Shown here: positions 42,484 to 53,735 of the stretch, one piece after another | Position numbering within the stretch: the first letter of the stretch is position 1 | Layout of the letters: each line of letters begins with the position of its first letter | From: Haliclona indistincta | Taxonomy: Eukaryota; Porifera; Demospongiae; Haplosclerida; Chalinidae | Length of the DNA stretch: 64,000 nt | NCBI GenBank assembly: GCA_964017065.1 | Contig: OZ024790.1 | Coordinates: 9,491,403 to 9,555,402 of the forward strand | Direction of reading: 5' to 3' | The notes under the pieces: generated by a model | The model's input: only the letters and a program-made list of their open reading frames with translations | Database searches by the model: none | What the model was told of the DNA's origin: nothing | Program-made: the position numbers and the translations under genes

Positions 42484-42912
42484 TTCAGTTAATATTCACT
42501 TGTTGATAAGCCTCATTGTGTTTGAGTGGTATTGTCCCTCATTTATCTCATGGTAGCCTGAGAGAGCTGCTGGATAGCAGTAGAGAATAATCATAACAAG
42601 ATCTGTTTTGTGGAGGATTGCACCTTGAGCGATCTAGTCTCTCACGAGCCTGAGTGATTGCTGCCATCAACTTGTCATCTTCCAGTGGATTATCCTGACC
42701 ACATTCAGAATAGTGCTTTGAAGAGTATAGGTTTTTTTTACAAGCAATGATGAATATTTTAGCACACTTGAGTTGAACTTCAAAACTAAGATGGCATGCC
42801 TCTGGCTATAACTGCTTGTACATGTATGTAAACAGCATGCATTCCGCAAAGTATACGACTTTATTCCCTGTCGATGCAACTCAGTGCATGGCTGTTGAAC
42901 CTGCATGCCTAT
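42484..42912. other. relic receptor tail and shared segment
   Basis: 42484-42540 holds the end of a type A tail, cut at the CCCTCATTTATC junction. The rest repeats 14214-14589 and 35530-35915. No intact gene. Confidence 0.55.
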
Positions 42913-43214
42913 TAGGGAGGCACGGTAGTGCGTCCCAATATAGGGATGAAAGGAAAACAAGATGGCGGCTACAATACAACGTATTAGCGTTCACACGCTG
43001 AAATACACTTAGATCTACTCTTTGGCATTGCCCCATCCTCATAATAGCCATAAAGTTGCTCGAAATTTTTACTGAAGGTACGAACCTGGAAACGGTGAAA
43101 TCGAGTTTCGTCATCTTCCTTTTCTTCTTTCTTTCTTCAGCGCGCCTAGCGCCTTTATGCCAGTAGATAAAGAGTATAACAATAATTATTATTAGCTGTA
43201 ATGCTACCTCCCTA
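42913..43214 (+). mobile_element. TAGGGAGG-ended repeat, third full copy
   Basis: About 302 bp with the same ends (TAGGGAGG, CCTCCCTA), upstream of TIR gene 3. Confidence 0.72.
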
Positions 43215-43478
43215 CAAATGAACCAGTGTGATTAAATTAATTTTACTAGGGAGATACATATAGCGCCATGATGGCTATTACATTGTTTACTTACTTTTAC
43301 TGCAATCTTGTTCTTAAATCACTTTCATTTTTGATAAAATGTTGTAAAAAATTAATGGTTTTGTTACGTTTCGTTACGTGTACGATAAGGATCTTATGGT
43401 CACGTGCTAATTGTTCTAGCCGCCCTCAATCTATATGTCCAGTTTCCTTCATTTGCGGCCCGATTCTACCAGCAATCG

Positions 43479-44306
43479 ATGGCGCTAAATTTGTCCAAGG
43501 TGAAAACGAGGCCATTACAATCTAGTCTCAGCAAATGCAACATAACAATACTAGAAAACCACGGGCTAGATGGGAGAACGGGATTCTGGTGGTTCAAATT
43601 CACCTTTGACCACGGACTGGAGAAAGGGATCGAAGTGCGTTTAACCAACTTCAAGTACGGTGGCGAAAATTTAGGAAAGGTGTGGACCTTGGAGGTGGTC
43701 AAATGCCAGTATCTCAGCATTGAATCAGAGAGTGATATGGCTTCTTTTGATATGGAGGACGACCTGATCAATGCTAATGAGCTTAGTCGGCTAATGGAGG
43801 TCTCGACCAGTCGTGAGAAGTTTCATCAGTACCTCGAAACCAACATCATTCCCCTTGTGACGAAGAAGATCAAATACACAAGATTCAAACCTCAATTTCA
43901 ATTTTTCCTCAGTCACAAATCAAAAGATAAGCCTTTGATGCGTACTTTTGCGAATGGTCTTAAATTCCTTGGCTACGAGACATGGCTGGATCAGGTTGAC
44001 ATGCCGATGGGGGCAACTCTTGAAGGGGCTCTGAAAACATCCGTTGAAAATTGTGACTGCATTATCGCATGGCTGAATGAGGAATACATGAGTAGTGACT
44101 GGTGCAGGGCAGAACTCCTCTATGCTAAGGAGCTAGGTAAAATTGTGATACCATTTGGTGTCTATGGTGATCTTAAAGAGCACATGTCTGGAGATTTCGA
44201 GTTTCTACACAGCCTTTTTGTTTACAATCCCAAATCTTCATCGTTTTTTGAGATTCTTCGTCGTATTGATGACTCTCTTTTTAACTTTGAAAACTTAGCA
44301 GCTTAA
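43479..44306 (+). CDS. intronless TIR-domain protein, copy 3
   Basis: 275 residues from MALNLSKVKTRP, nearly identical to copies 1 and 2 (Cys for Tyr at residue 20). TIR box 1 and the SDWCRAEL glutamate are intact. The longer upstream ORF uses a different frame history from copy 2 because of a 2-bp difference in the upstream CCGCCCTC region, which supports the MALNL start. Converges with receptor U9 (290 bp between stops). Module 4. Confidence 0.88.
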   Translation: MALNLSKVKTRPLQSSLSKCNITILENHGLDGRTGFWWFKFTFDHGLEKGIEVRLTNFKYGGENLGKVWTLEVVKCQYLSIESESDMASFDMEDDLINANELSRLMEVSTSREKFHQYLETNIIPLVTKKIKYTRFKPQFQFFLSHKSKDKPLMRTFANGLKFLGYETWLDQVDMPMGATLEGALKTSVENCDCIIAWLNEEYMSSDWCRAELLYAKELGKIVIPFGVYGDLKEHMSGDFEFLHSLFVYNPKSSSFFEILRRIDDSLFNFENLAA

Positions 44307-44596
44307 AAAATATTATTTTGTGAACAACATGATAGACTCACTCCCAGGCCATCTTTCAAAGGCCTGGGAACGAGGCTAATTTTTTATGAAAAATTTTTTT
44401 AAATGAAATAATGTTATGAAATAATGCATGCAGTGTCTGATTCAAAAAATGGGTGTCCTTATTTTTTCAAAAATTGAAGAATTTCCCACTAAAATAATTT
44501 ACTAGATTTAGGTTCAGTATAGGTTTCCAGAACTTGAGCTATGTTCAACTGAAACTGACAATAATTTTTAGTGGTATCGTTTCATAATTATTAATT

Positions 44597-47067
44597 TTAT
44601 AGTTGTATCTGTTGATAAGCCTCATTGTGTTTGAGTGGTATTGTCCCTCCATAAGCTACATTGTGTTGAGTAGTGATGGTGTGTTGTGTTATTGGTGTGT
44701 CATAGATCACTGGAGCTAGCTCAGTGACTCCTCCTCCTCCTGCTGATGGTGGTGATGGTGTAGTGACTGGTGGTTTATCATGATGAGGTCTCATAACACA
44801 CCACACAATGATACTAGTGATAATAGCTGTACTGATGGCTGTCACTAATACACTAACAAGAACAGAGCTGGATATTACTGTGACAAGGAGAGAAAAAAGT
44901 AACATGCAACATTGAGTGAAACAGAGACAAAACAGTAAAATTATGAAACAAAGCTTATTCTGAGGGTGTATGAGTTAAAAATCTCAACAAGAATTATAAT
45001 TAGGCCGGAAACAACAGAAAGCAGATTCAAGCATTATTTCCTAAAGCAATGATAACTCAGTCAAGTTTACTTAGTTTAGCTAAGTTAATTCGGAGGTCAA
45101 ATTCAAAAATACCTCTGATTGTTTAACATGCTCTTTTTTAGTGAAACTGCACTAAACGAGTCAACCATCTAACATGTGATCATCTCAAGTGTCTTGGTAT
45201 TATCATGGTATTTCTCTCTAATTATCATGGCATTTCTTGTTGTTATAACTCACTAGCTGCATTATTCTCGACTGGTTGTACTGCATCTGGTGTGGTAGCA
45301 CATGTCACTATTTGTGTTGTGCTGCAGATCTCATACTCTGTAACTATGCTATATATGAACAACAGTTATGACATTGAAGAAGTAAACATACAACTAGCTG
45401 TAAAGATGACTTGATAAGAGCTCTTCATCACAACAGAATCAGTATACATTAGTGTATTACTTGAGAATTTTGTTGAAGTGATTGTGAGAAGCAGTTGAAC
45501 TGAATAAATGGTCTCATGATAATCACATGATGATGTATTTATCTCACAATTCACTGTAGAGTATCCATTGATAGGTCCTGGTCCCAGAGCATTGATAGCT
45601 AACACTGTAATATAGTAGGTTACTCCTGGTACACCAGACACTGTGTAGCTAGTCATAGAAGAGTTCACTTGTGTGTGTATCAGTGTGCTGTTATCACTGG
45701 TATTATAAGACACTACATAGTGAAGGACTGGGAAACCAGCTATCAGCGAAGGAGGCTGAAATAAAACAAACTTAATACTGCAATGAATTTTTTTATTCAG
45801 AATTCATACCTGCCATGTCACAGTAATGTGTGTTAGTTGTACCTGAGCCATGAAGCCTACACTACCAGGAACTACAGTTAGAAGCAGTTTATAATTAATG
45901 AAACAGATTAATACATCCATACCATCATATGTGACAGTGAGTTGATCACTCCATGGTCCATGTTGTCCTGTACTGTCAGTAACGGCCACAGTAAATGAGT
46001 AGTTGTGTCCACGAGTGATCAGGTCATCAGTCAGTATCAGTGACTCAGTGTTGCTAGTACTGCAGCACGAGCTAGAGCTACTGTAGTTAGTGATATTGAT
46101 AGTGTAGTTGAAGACACAGTCTGTGGGTCCATTAGGAGGAGCTAGCCATGTTAGTGATACTGGTGGCTTGCTGGCAATGATACTCAGATTAGATGGAGGA
46201 CTAGCTGCACCTTTAGTAGATTATTAATAATTTTTTAATGAGCATGCATGATAATAATTTTATTGCTAATGTTCATTTGAATGTGAGCCGCAATAAAATG
46301 CTCATAGTGTGTTGTTTTCCAACGTACCTGTGGGCCTATCTATTGTATATTCAATCAGTATCACAAAGCTCTCAAGCACAACAAACAAATGTTATTGATC
46401 GTTAAACATGAACTGCAGGCATGAGCAAACCCATCCACAACTCTGAAAGGTGGAAGCCATTTGACATGTGTATGTATGTGTGCATTATAAGCTTTAGCTA
46501 TGATGAAATGATGATAGCTATACTGTAGATAAAAATGCAAAACTCACCTACATACAGTTTACATACAGAGGCTCGCCTCTGATGTACTAGAATATTAGTT
46601 TACCTGCTATTGTGATGGTCTCTGAGTGTATAGTAGATATCTGTGATCTACATGTGATCATTCTGTTTTGATCAGATATTTGAACACTATTAATAGTAGC
46701 ATTTGACATCACTGTTAATCCCACAACATGAGATACAACAGTATAGTAGACACTGGTATGTGATGGATCATTGTATACTTTGAGATCTCCTCTATACTGC
46801 CATTGCAATGGTGGTGGTGCAGCATTTGGGATATTAGTCATTCTAACAATAGTGCAGTTGATAGTGACATCTTGTCCAGGACAGGCTGATAGTCCACTAG
46901 CTGGTTGAACAGGATGGAGTATGACTGTGTCTTCAAGTTCAACTTGACCTGCCACCAGATCTGTAGCTACTGCATGTAGATAAATATTGTTAGCAGCACC
47001 TAGTATAGCTGTTGGTATGGTAGTTACCTATAGCTAGTAGACAGACTAGCACAATGTGTTGCAGCAT
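44597..47067 (-). CDS. receptor U9: type B tail, intact
   Basis: Exons: 47067-47028 (signal peptide), 46969-46604 (Ig), 46210-45923 (FN3-1), 45871-45810 and 45755-45548 (FN3-2), 45307-45254 (stalk), 44877-44597 (TM and type B tail). About 432 residues. The FN3-2 donor has changed from G|GTGAG to T|GTGAG, still a valid GT donor, turning the junction codon from Val to Leu. The tail keeps VIYDTPI, NVAYGG and NEAYQQIQL. B member of module 4. Confidence 0.82.
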
Positions 47068-47192
47068 CTGATCTTGATCCAGTTCAGTAAACACACTCGA
47101 CTTTCAGCTAGTTATCAAAACTACCACACCCATTCACTAAACTATTTAAGCGAACCATGAATATAATCACTAGTTTTGACAATAATACATGT
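47068..47192 (-). promoter_or_regulatory. 125-bp gap between U10 stop and U9 start
   Basis: Carries the ATGGGTGTGGTAG block and the short spacing seen between other A-B receptor pairs. Confidence 0.4.
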
Positions 47193-48030
47193 TCAGTTAA
47201 TATTAACTTGTTGATAAGCCTCATTGTGTTTGAGTGGTATTGTCCCTCCATAAGCTACATTGTGTTGAGTAGTGATGGTGTGTTGTGTTATTGGTGTGTC
47301 ATAGATCACTGGAGCTAGCTCAGTGACTTCTTTATCACTGTGATCAGCACTAGTACCAGTAGTACTAGTAGTTGCTGTAGTATGTGATGATGGTCTCCTC
47401 CTCATAACACACCACACAATGATACTAGTGATAATAGCTGTACTGATGACTGATACTATCAATACACTGACAAGAACCACAGATACTGTAGTTACTGTAG
47501 TGAGAGAGAAATGAACACAAACAATACTTATGTTATCAAGGTATTGTTGTTGTTGTTGTAACTCACCAATAGCAACGGATCCTGTATTCGTTGGATCAGA
47601 TGGTCTTTGTGTACATCTCACAACTATGTACACAATGGATATTGTTTGTGATATCGGTTATATATAGGAACTCAAAAACAGGTTAACCAGCTGTTGTAAA
47701 GTGAAGTTGAAGAAAGTCTGAAATAGAACATTATTTGAAAGTTGTGTTGCAGTAGTTGTAGGAAGTAATAGTACTGGCATTAAAATGAATGTTAAAATGA
47801 ACGATGAACTGTGATAATTTATTTTTACCATTCACTGTAGAGCGTTCACTTTTAGGTCCTGGTCACTGTAATATAGTAGGTTACTCCTGGTACACCAGAC
47901 ACTGCGTGTAGCTATTGTGAGATGGGCTCAATGTAGTCTGTACTTTAATACTGTTATCACTGGCACTGTAAGACACAACATAGTGAAGCTAAAGGACTGG
48001 GAAACCAGCCATCAGTGGTGGAGGCTGACC
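47193..48030 (-). pseudogene. receptor U10: type A, 5'-truncated
   Basis: TM/tail exon 47494-47193 (type A tail, TM with the SVISTAIITS insertion) and stalk exon 47623-47567 are intact. The FN3-2 exon (about 48030-47829) lacks the VNALG-region codons and is frame-broken. A scrap of the preceding exon remains near 48080-48105 before the GGGGCATAGGCAGG element. Ig, FN3-1 and signal exons are absent. Sister copy of U5. Confidence 0.8.
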
Positions 48031-48105
48031 ATAACCAACTACCGTACAAGGAAATAAATGTAATAGTATGTAATGATTCAAACCTGCTATATCACTGTAA
48101 TGTTC

Positions 48106-49216
48106 AGGGGCATAGGCAGGATTTTTGAAATGAGGGAACTAATTATTTAAAACCGGTGGGGGATCTGTGTTCTCCCTCAGAAAAATTTTTTTTAATGAAC
48201 TGCTAATTTAGTGCAATTTTTAGCTGTTAAATTTCAATGTCAATCTAGTGTAGACATCATAGCTGACAGTTGGCCTGGTGTAAACAGAGTTTAACCCTTT
48301 AAGGCCTATAGCGCCTTTAGGCGCCATAATTGACTCCACCTACTCTAGACGTTATAAAAAGTGCAGAAAGTGCTCTAGAAAGGTCAAATCAAGTTTAATT
48401 GCAAAAGATGACTTTACCTGAAAAAAACCCACTGTTTTTCGGCGCGCCCTCCCCACTAAAACGTACAGCACGGGGGGTGTCCGTCCATTAACCCGGGGTT
48501 CGAAGGGGCAGAGCCCCTCGCCCCAGTAGCCCTTCGAAGGGGCAGAGCCCCTCTATGCTGGCAAGCCTTGCTCAAGCGGCTAATCCATGGCTATCTAAAG
48601 CTACGTGTCCTTGTAAGAGCACTTTATGGTATTGTGGGTGTGTCACCCAACCTCCTATCCATGTCGATGTCCTCACTCAGTCTCACATGTCGATGTTCTC
48701 ACTCAGTCTCCGTCAGAGTCATTCACTTCTTGAGGCCTATACTGAGGCTATAGCTATGGTCTCGAGGCCTTCTGTGATGTGCCAATCAACTGTTAGTGCA
48801 TAATAATATTATGCTATCATCTATTTTTCTGGAGCTGTCTATATGGGCTAGCTTAACGTGCGTGTTGCAGTAAATGCTGGAGTAGTCGTGTTTAGCCCAT
48901 AGCTCAGCGCACGGGTATGTGTTCATTAGAACTCTAGTTATAAATTTGAATCATCATTATTGGCCGACCATGCCCTTTCACGATCAGTTGGTAAATTTCA
49001 AAAGGCAAAGGTTCAGGTTGGCCTAGTTCCTGACTTTAACAATATTGCATGCTGTCAAACCAAACCTCACTTCTTATCATCATTGCTTACATGTATAAGT
49101 ATTGATTATTACCAGATTGTACACGTCAGTACTATTATTATGAAATTATTATTATTATTGTACTACTGTTTGTATACAGATAATGACCAATTTTGAAAAT
49201 TTGCCTCTGACCCACC
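48106..49216. other. repeat DNA, no gene supported
   Basis: 48106-48540 duplicates 26800-27240. GTTCGAAGGGGCAGAGCCCCTC occurs twice in tandem (about 48498 and 48533), with a 6-bp inverted repeat GGGGCAGAGCCCC. The rest has small ORFs on the plus strand without splice or family support. Confidence 0.5.
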
Positions 49217-49437
49217 TAGCCTCGTCCCCAGGCCCCGCCTCCCAAAGCTGAGGAGAGGGCCTGGTACACATTGTATGCGCATGCGTTAATTATGTCCAAA
49301 TAAGGCATGATTTTCACCGAATCAGTTGAATTTGCCGAATCATGCCATTCAATTGATCATGCCATATTTGGACATAATTAACGCATGCGCGTACAATGTG
49401 TACCAGGCTCTAAATCGAGAGCCTGGGGACGAGGCTA
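49217..49437. mobile_element. 221-bp element of the TAGCCTCGTCCCCAGG family
   Basis: Nearly a full-length palindrome: TAGCCTCGTCCCCAGGC, CCTGGTACACATTGTATGCG and GCATGCGTTAATT reappear reversed. The 10-mer CTGACCCACC lies directly at both sides (49207-49216 and 49438-49447). Same ends and duplication length as the RecQ-bearing element at 27607, without cargo. Confidence 0.88.
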
Positions 49438-49447
49438 CTGACCCACC

Positions 49448-50450
49448 CACCCAGGCCGGGATATTGACAGCTGATAAGTTCGTTGTAAATAACAATTGTG
49501 ATAAATTTATAGCCACAGTGTACTTTAATGTGATGAATAATCAATGATTCTAGAGCACCCTAAGCTAGCGATGCCAATGGTGTGGGCGTGCATGGCGGTT
49601 AATTGTGCGTAACGGAACGTAATAAATTGCTCTACTTGATATATTCATAACTCTACTTCTGCTTGTCGTATCTTATCATTTCATGGCTCAATTTACTCGC
49701 TTATGTCTATATTTTTTCTGAAGAATGAACAAAACTGTCAAGAAACTTTGAAGCAGTTGTGCAGAATAGGAATAGATTATACTAAAATTAATGCATGTGG
49801 CACAAAACGGTTGCGAACTTCAATCAACGTTCCACACCTGATGTCCGAACTTATTTCCACTGTAATTTTTTTCTGTAAGTAGCGGGGTAGTAGTTGCAGA
49901 AAATACTAGTTCGAAGTTGTTAAAGTTTTTAGTGAGTCTTTTATCAACGAATTAAAAATTAAAATTAAAATTTCATCGTGTTACATACATTGCACAAGAT
50001 TTGAACTATTTTTTTGAAATCAGCTACCTTTATTTGGGTGACAACAATGGATGAAATATTTTTTAAGCTAAGGAAGGGGTGTGGGTTTTCCATTGATTCT
50101 TGTGTAGTTATAGTAAGTTCTACTTCAGACATAATAATAACTATTTTAAAACGACTTATAAGTAAGACATTCTCATGCACCACATAGAGAGGAGTTGATT
50201 AATACCTGGATCACTGACGAGGAACAACAAAGTTATTCATGGCAGAAGGGGCGGTGCCGTCAATCTCAAATTACTACCACAAAATGTATTAATTTACTTG
50301 CTGTTACGCGAGGGTGCGTCTTCTCTGGCGTTTTTCTCAGCTTAGCGGCATTAACTTTTGGTATCTTTCGATTCTTCTGATCGAGCCCTTTCTAATGATA
50401 TCTACTAAATCTGGTGATTTATAACTTTGAAAAACTGTTTGGGATTGCTA
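49448..50450. other. no gene seen
   Basis: About 1 kb of AT-rich sequence. The longest ORF (minus, 49965-50183) has no recognisable motif, repeat copy or splice context. Confidence 0.4.
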
Positions 50451-51096
50451 CCTAAGCCCTATGTGGACACACGCCTGTGTCTTGTACCCATTGTGGTGAA
50501 TTGACTTCTACTTTTAACATTGCTATGCAAGAACTGCTATATGTATAAGCTACTTGGTGTTGAAACGTGTATTCTGTGTGGCAAGGAAACATTCTATTAT
50601 AACTTGTTAGTGTTGTAGAGATGGTTGATAATAATTTATTAAGATCAATGACGTATGTACTGCAGGGAACTGATTTTAATGCACAGAACTCTACATTGAC
50701 ATGTGGTGCTAATTTATAAAGAGTGAGCAAACAAGTCATGTGGTAATGGAGAATGTTTTAGATTGGTTAGCACATGATAAGAGTGTGTAAAATGTGGTTT
50801 CAAATTAAGTAAACTGGTTACAAAGATGAAAGCTAAGGTTACAACAATGAATATTAATAAGTTGCATGGGTTAGTACAGTGTTAATGTTTTTTTTCTTAT
50901 GATTTTTGTTCATTAATATTTACTAACTGCCCTTGGTTGTTGGGTCTCTGTAATGCATGGTTACCTATGCTGCATACCTAAGCACGTACACCTTTGCAGT
51001 AGAAAGTAAAAACTGTAAACTGCTATTCTTACACTACTCCAATAATGCTCACAGACTATATCTCATAATAATTATTTTGTTATCTTGAATCTTCAG
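50451..51096. other. duplicated segment and region upstream of the Eph/Calx-beta gene
   Basis: 50560-50875 resembles 11400-11735 beside U1. From 50875 to the splice acceptor at 51096 the sequence is unique. The first exon (signal peptide) of the Eph/Calx-beta gene should lie here or further upstream, but I could not identify it. Confidence 0.4.
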
Positions 51097-53435
51097 TGGA
51101 TGTCTACTCCTAGTGAGATTTGCCAAGAGAGTGTATTTGTTGCTGACCCAGCTCAACTGCCTCAGAATAACTGGCTGATCACTCAGTACATCTCCACTGC
51201 TATCCCTACCCCGATCGACTATCAGACCATAATCTACGTCAACATAACCTACAAGTTTGAGGAGACATGCTCTACATGTCCACCAAACACGTGCTACCCT
51301 AGTTTGATTCTCAAGAACCAAATCACTAATGGTGTTGATCAGACAGCAGCTAACAACACTGACAGCTACACAGTGTTAGCTCAACACACTCAAAGTAATG
51401 ATTCAACTAAATGCGTCTTTAAAAAGTTTGCAAGATTCTTCACTGTATTATTCTCCGTGTTGGTTCAGAACGAAAATGGGTTTTATCTTGCACTTTTTGA
51501 CAATGGTACCAATGTGACTGTATCTCGTGTTCTTGTCTATCGCTTCAAAGGACCTAGTAAACAGGTCAATAAAACTATTTTTGATGAGACTCCAGCTCCT
51601 GCAACTGGTACCATATTGGTAATGGGCATGTGCATTGCTAATGCTGGAACCGTCAATGGATCTCCTCCAAATGCTACACTAGACTCGGCTGGAATCTGGT
51701 CTAATCCTGACATGTGTTATTGCATAGAGGGTCATCATTCTGTTTCAATAGGTGGTGCAGCACAGTGTCAAGGTAAATCCTCCATCATCGAGTCATTGTT
51801 GTGTATTACCAAGGGCTCATCGAACCTTAGCGGCGAAATATTGTGAGGGCAATTCATGCTATGAGAATAGGGAAATTTGGTGAACATGAAAATTTTTGCA
51901 GTTGATTATATTTTATCAACAACTTCAAACTATGATTCTACACTTCACAACTATATTATTACAACATCTCATAATGGGCCTTAGTTACCAAATTTTAACG
52001 TCGTTACAGCCATGTAAACTCTCCGATGCACATAAAATGCTCATTCAGTTTGCTAAAACTGGGTGGCAAAGGCAGATGTAGATGATCTGTTTTTGCAGTA
52101 TGGGTGATTTCCATTATTCCTTTTTCAAATACTTATCAATTAGCACGCCTACAAAGACTGAAAAGTGTGCATGGTTTAATGCATCGGTAGGTGACAAGCT
52201 TTAGTTTCGAGCAATATCTATGTAACAGATTTTAAACTATCTCTAATGTACATGTACAACATCACTCGCCGCTTTGCTGCTTGATAAACCATTGGTATTA
52301 CTGATCTACCTTGCAGCATGTGAAAAGGGCACGTATAAAGCTGGTCTTGGTAACACTGCTTGCCTGACCTGCCCTGCTAGTAGTGAAAGTAATCAAGCCG
52401 GTGCAGCTATATGTGAGTGCAGAACTCACTCTTATTGAGCAATGGGTGAAGGTCCTGAAGTGCCTTGCACAAGTAAGTTTATAATCTTTTAATGTATCAA
52501 TCGTAACCATTTTCTCAGGACCACCATCTGCTCCTAGCAGAACCAATCCAGTGCGTAGTACTGGAGATACTGCCTTCATATCTTGGTACCCACCATCAAT
52601 ACTGGGAGGGAGAACTGATCTGTTTTACAATATACTGTTGGATAATGGTACTCCTCTTGTACTGAAGAACACTGAACCAATATATGCTACTAATTTCACC
52701 ATCACTGGTTTACAACCTTTGACTTTTTACATTGCATTCGTACTATCGGAAAATGGAGTTAGTTTCCATGAAGAGATGGCACTCAGTAGAGGAGCTCAGA
52801 TTTCTATCAGTACTGGACCAGGCGGTGAGTAACTGTGTTTATAGCAATTAATTTAATTATGTAGTTTCAGTTCCTCTGCAAGTGGTGGGTGTGTCTATAG
52901 TTGATGAACGGGTAATGTGGCAACCACTAAACGACTCACGAGGACAAATCACACAATATGAAGTCAGATTCTATGTCAACTCGGCATCTGAGGCAACAGG
53001 AATCAATGTGTCTACCAATTCCTACCAACCAAACATTACAGCAGATCTTCCTTCCTCAGGACAGCCTGTCCTTGTTCAAGTTAGTGGGAGGAGTATGTAG
53101 AGTAATCTAATGTTCTCATTCTGTACTAGGTACGTGGTTATACTGAAGCTGGCGCTGGTCCATGGAGTGAACCTGTTACTTATGCTAACAGTAAGGCTAC
53201 ACATGTACTCTGTTGCTGTATCCTCCTGATTATACTAATCGTCTCACAGTCAATCCAACTTATCCGAGAGCACCAACTGCTGTCACTTTTGCAATGTCAA
53301 CATACTCATTTAATGAGGGCAGCGACATGCAGACAGTGTCTGTAATGTTGAATACGAGTCTTGGAGCTGGTAGAAATGCTACAATCAATGTGGAACATAC
53401 TGGTTTGCAATCACATTTATTCAGCTGATTCTATC

Positions 53436-53487
<52 letters not shown>

Positions 53488-53685
53488 GGCGATGATTCTC
53501 GCTTCAGTTTGCAAACCAACAGCTTGACATTTAGTGATGGAGAAACAAGTATCCCAGTCACTGTAATTATTGGTGATGATAACGTTGTCCAGATGAATGC
53601 CAATATAATGCTAAGTATTACTGTTGTGAGTGGTCTTGTTCAACTTGGCTCTCAAAGCACAACAATTCTCACCATCATTAATATT

Positions 53686-53735
<50 letters not shown>

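Noticed and set aside
48555..48803. 82-codon plus-strand ORF
   Set aside because: Starts in duplicated repeat sequence, overlaps another frame of similar length, no motif.
50195..50380. 61-codon plus-strand ORF
   Set aside because: No homology, repeat or splice evidence; length expected by chance in AT-rich DNA.
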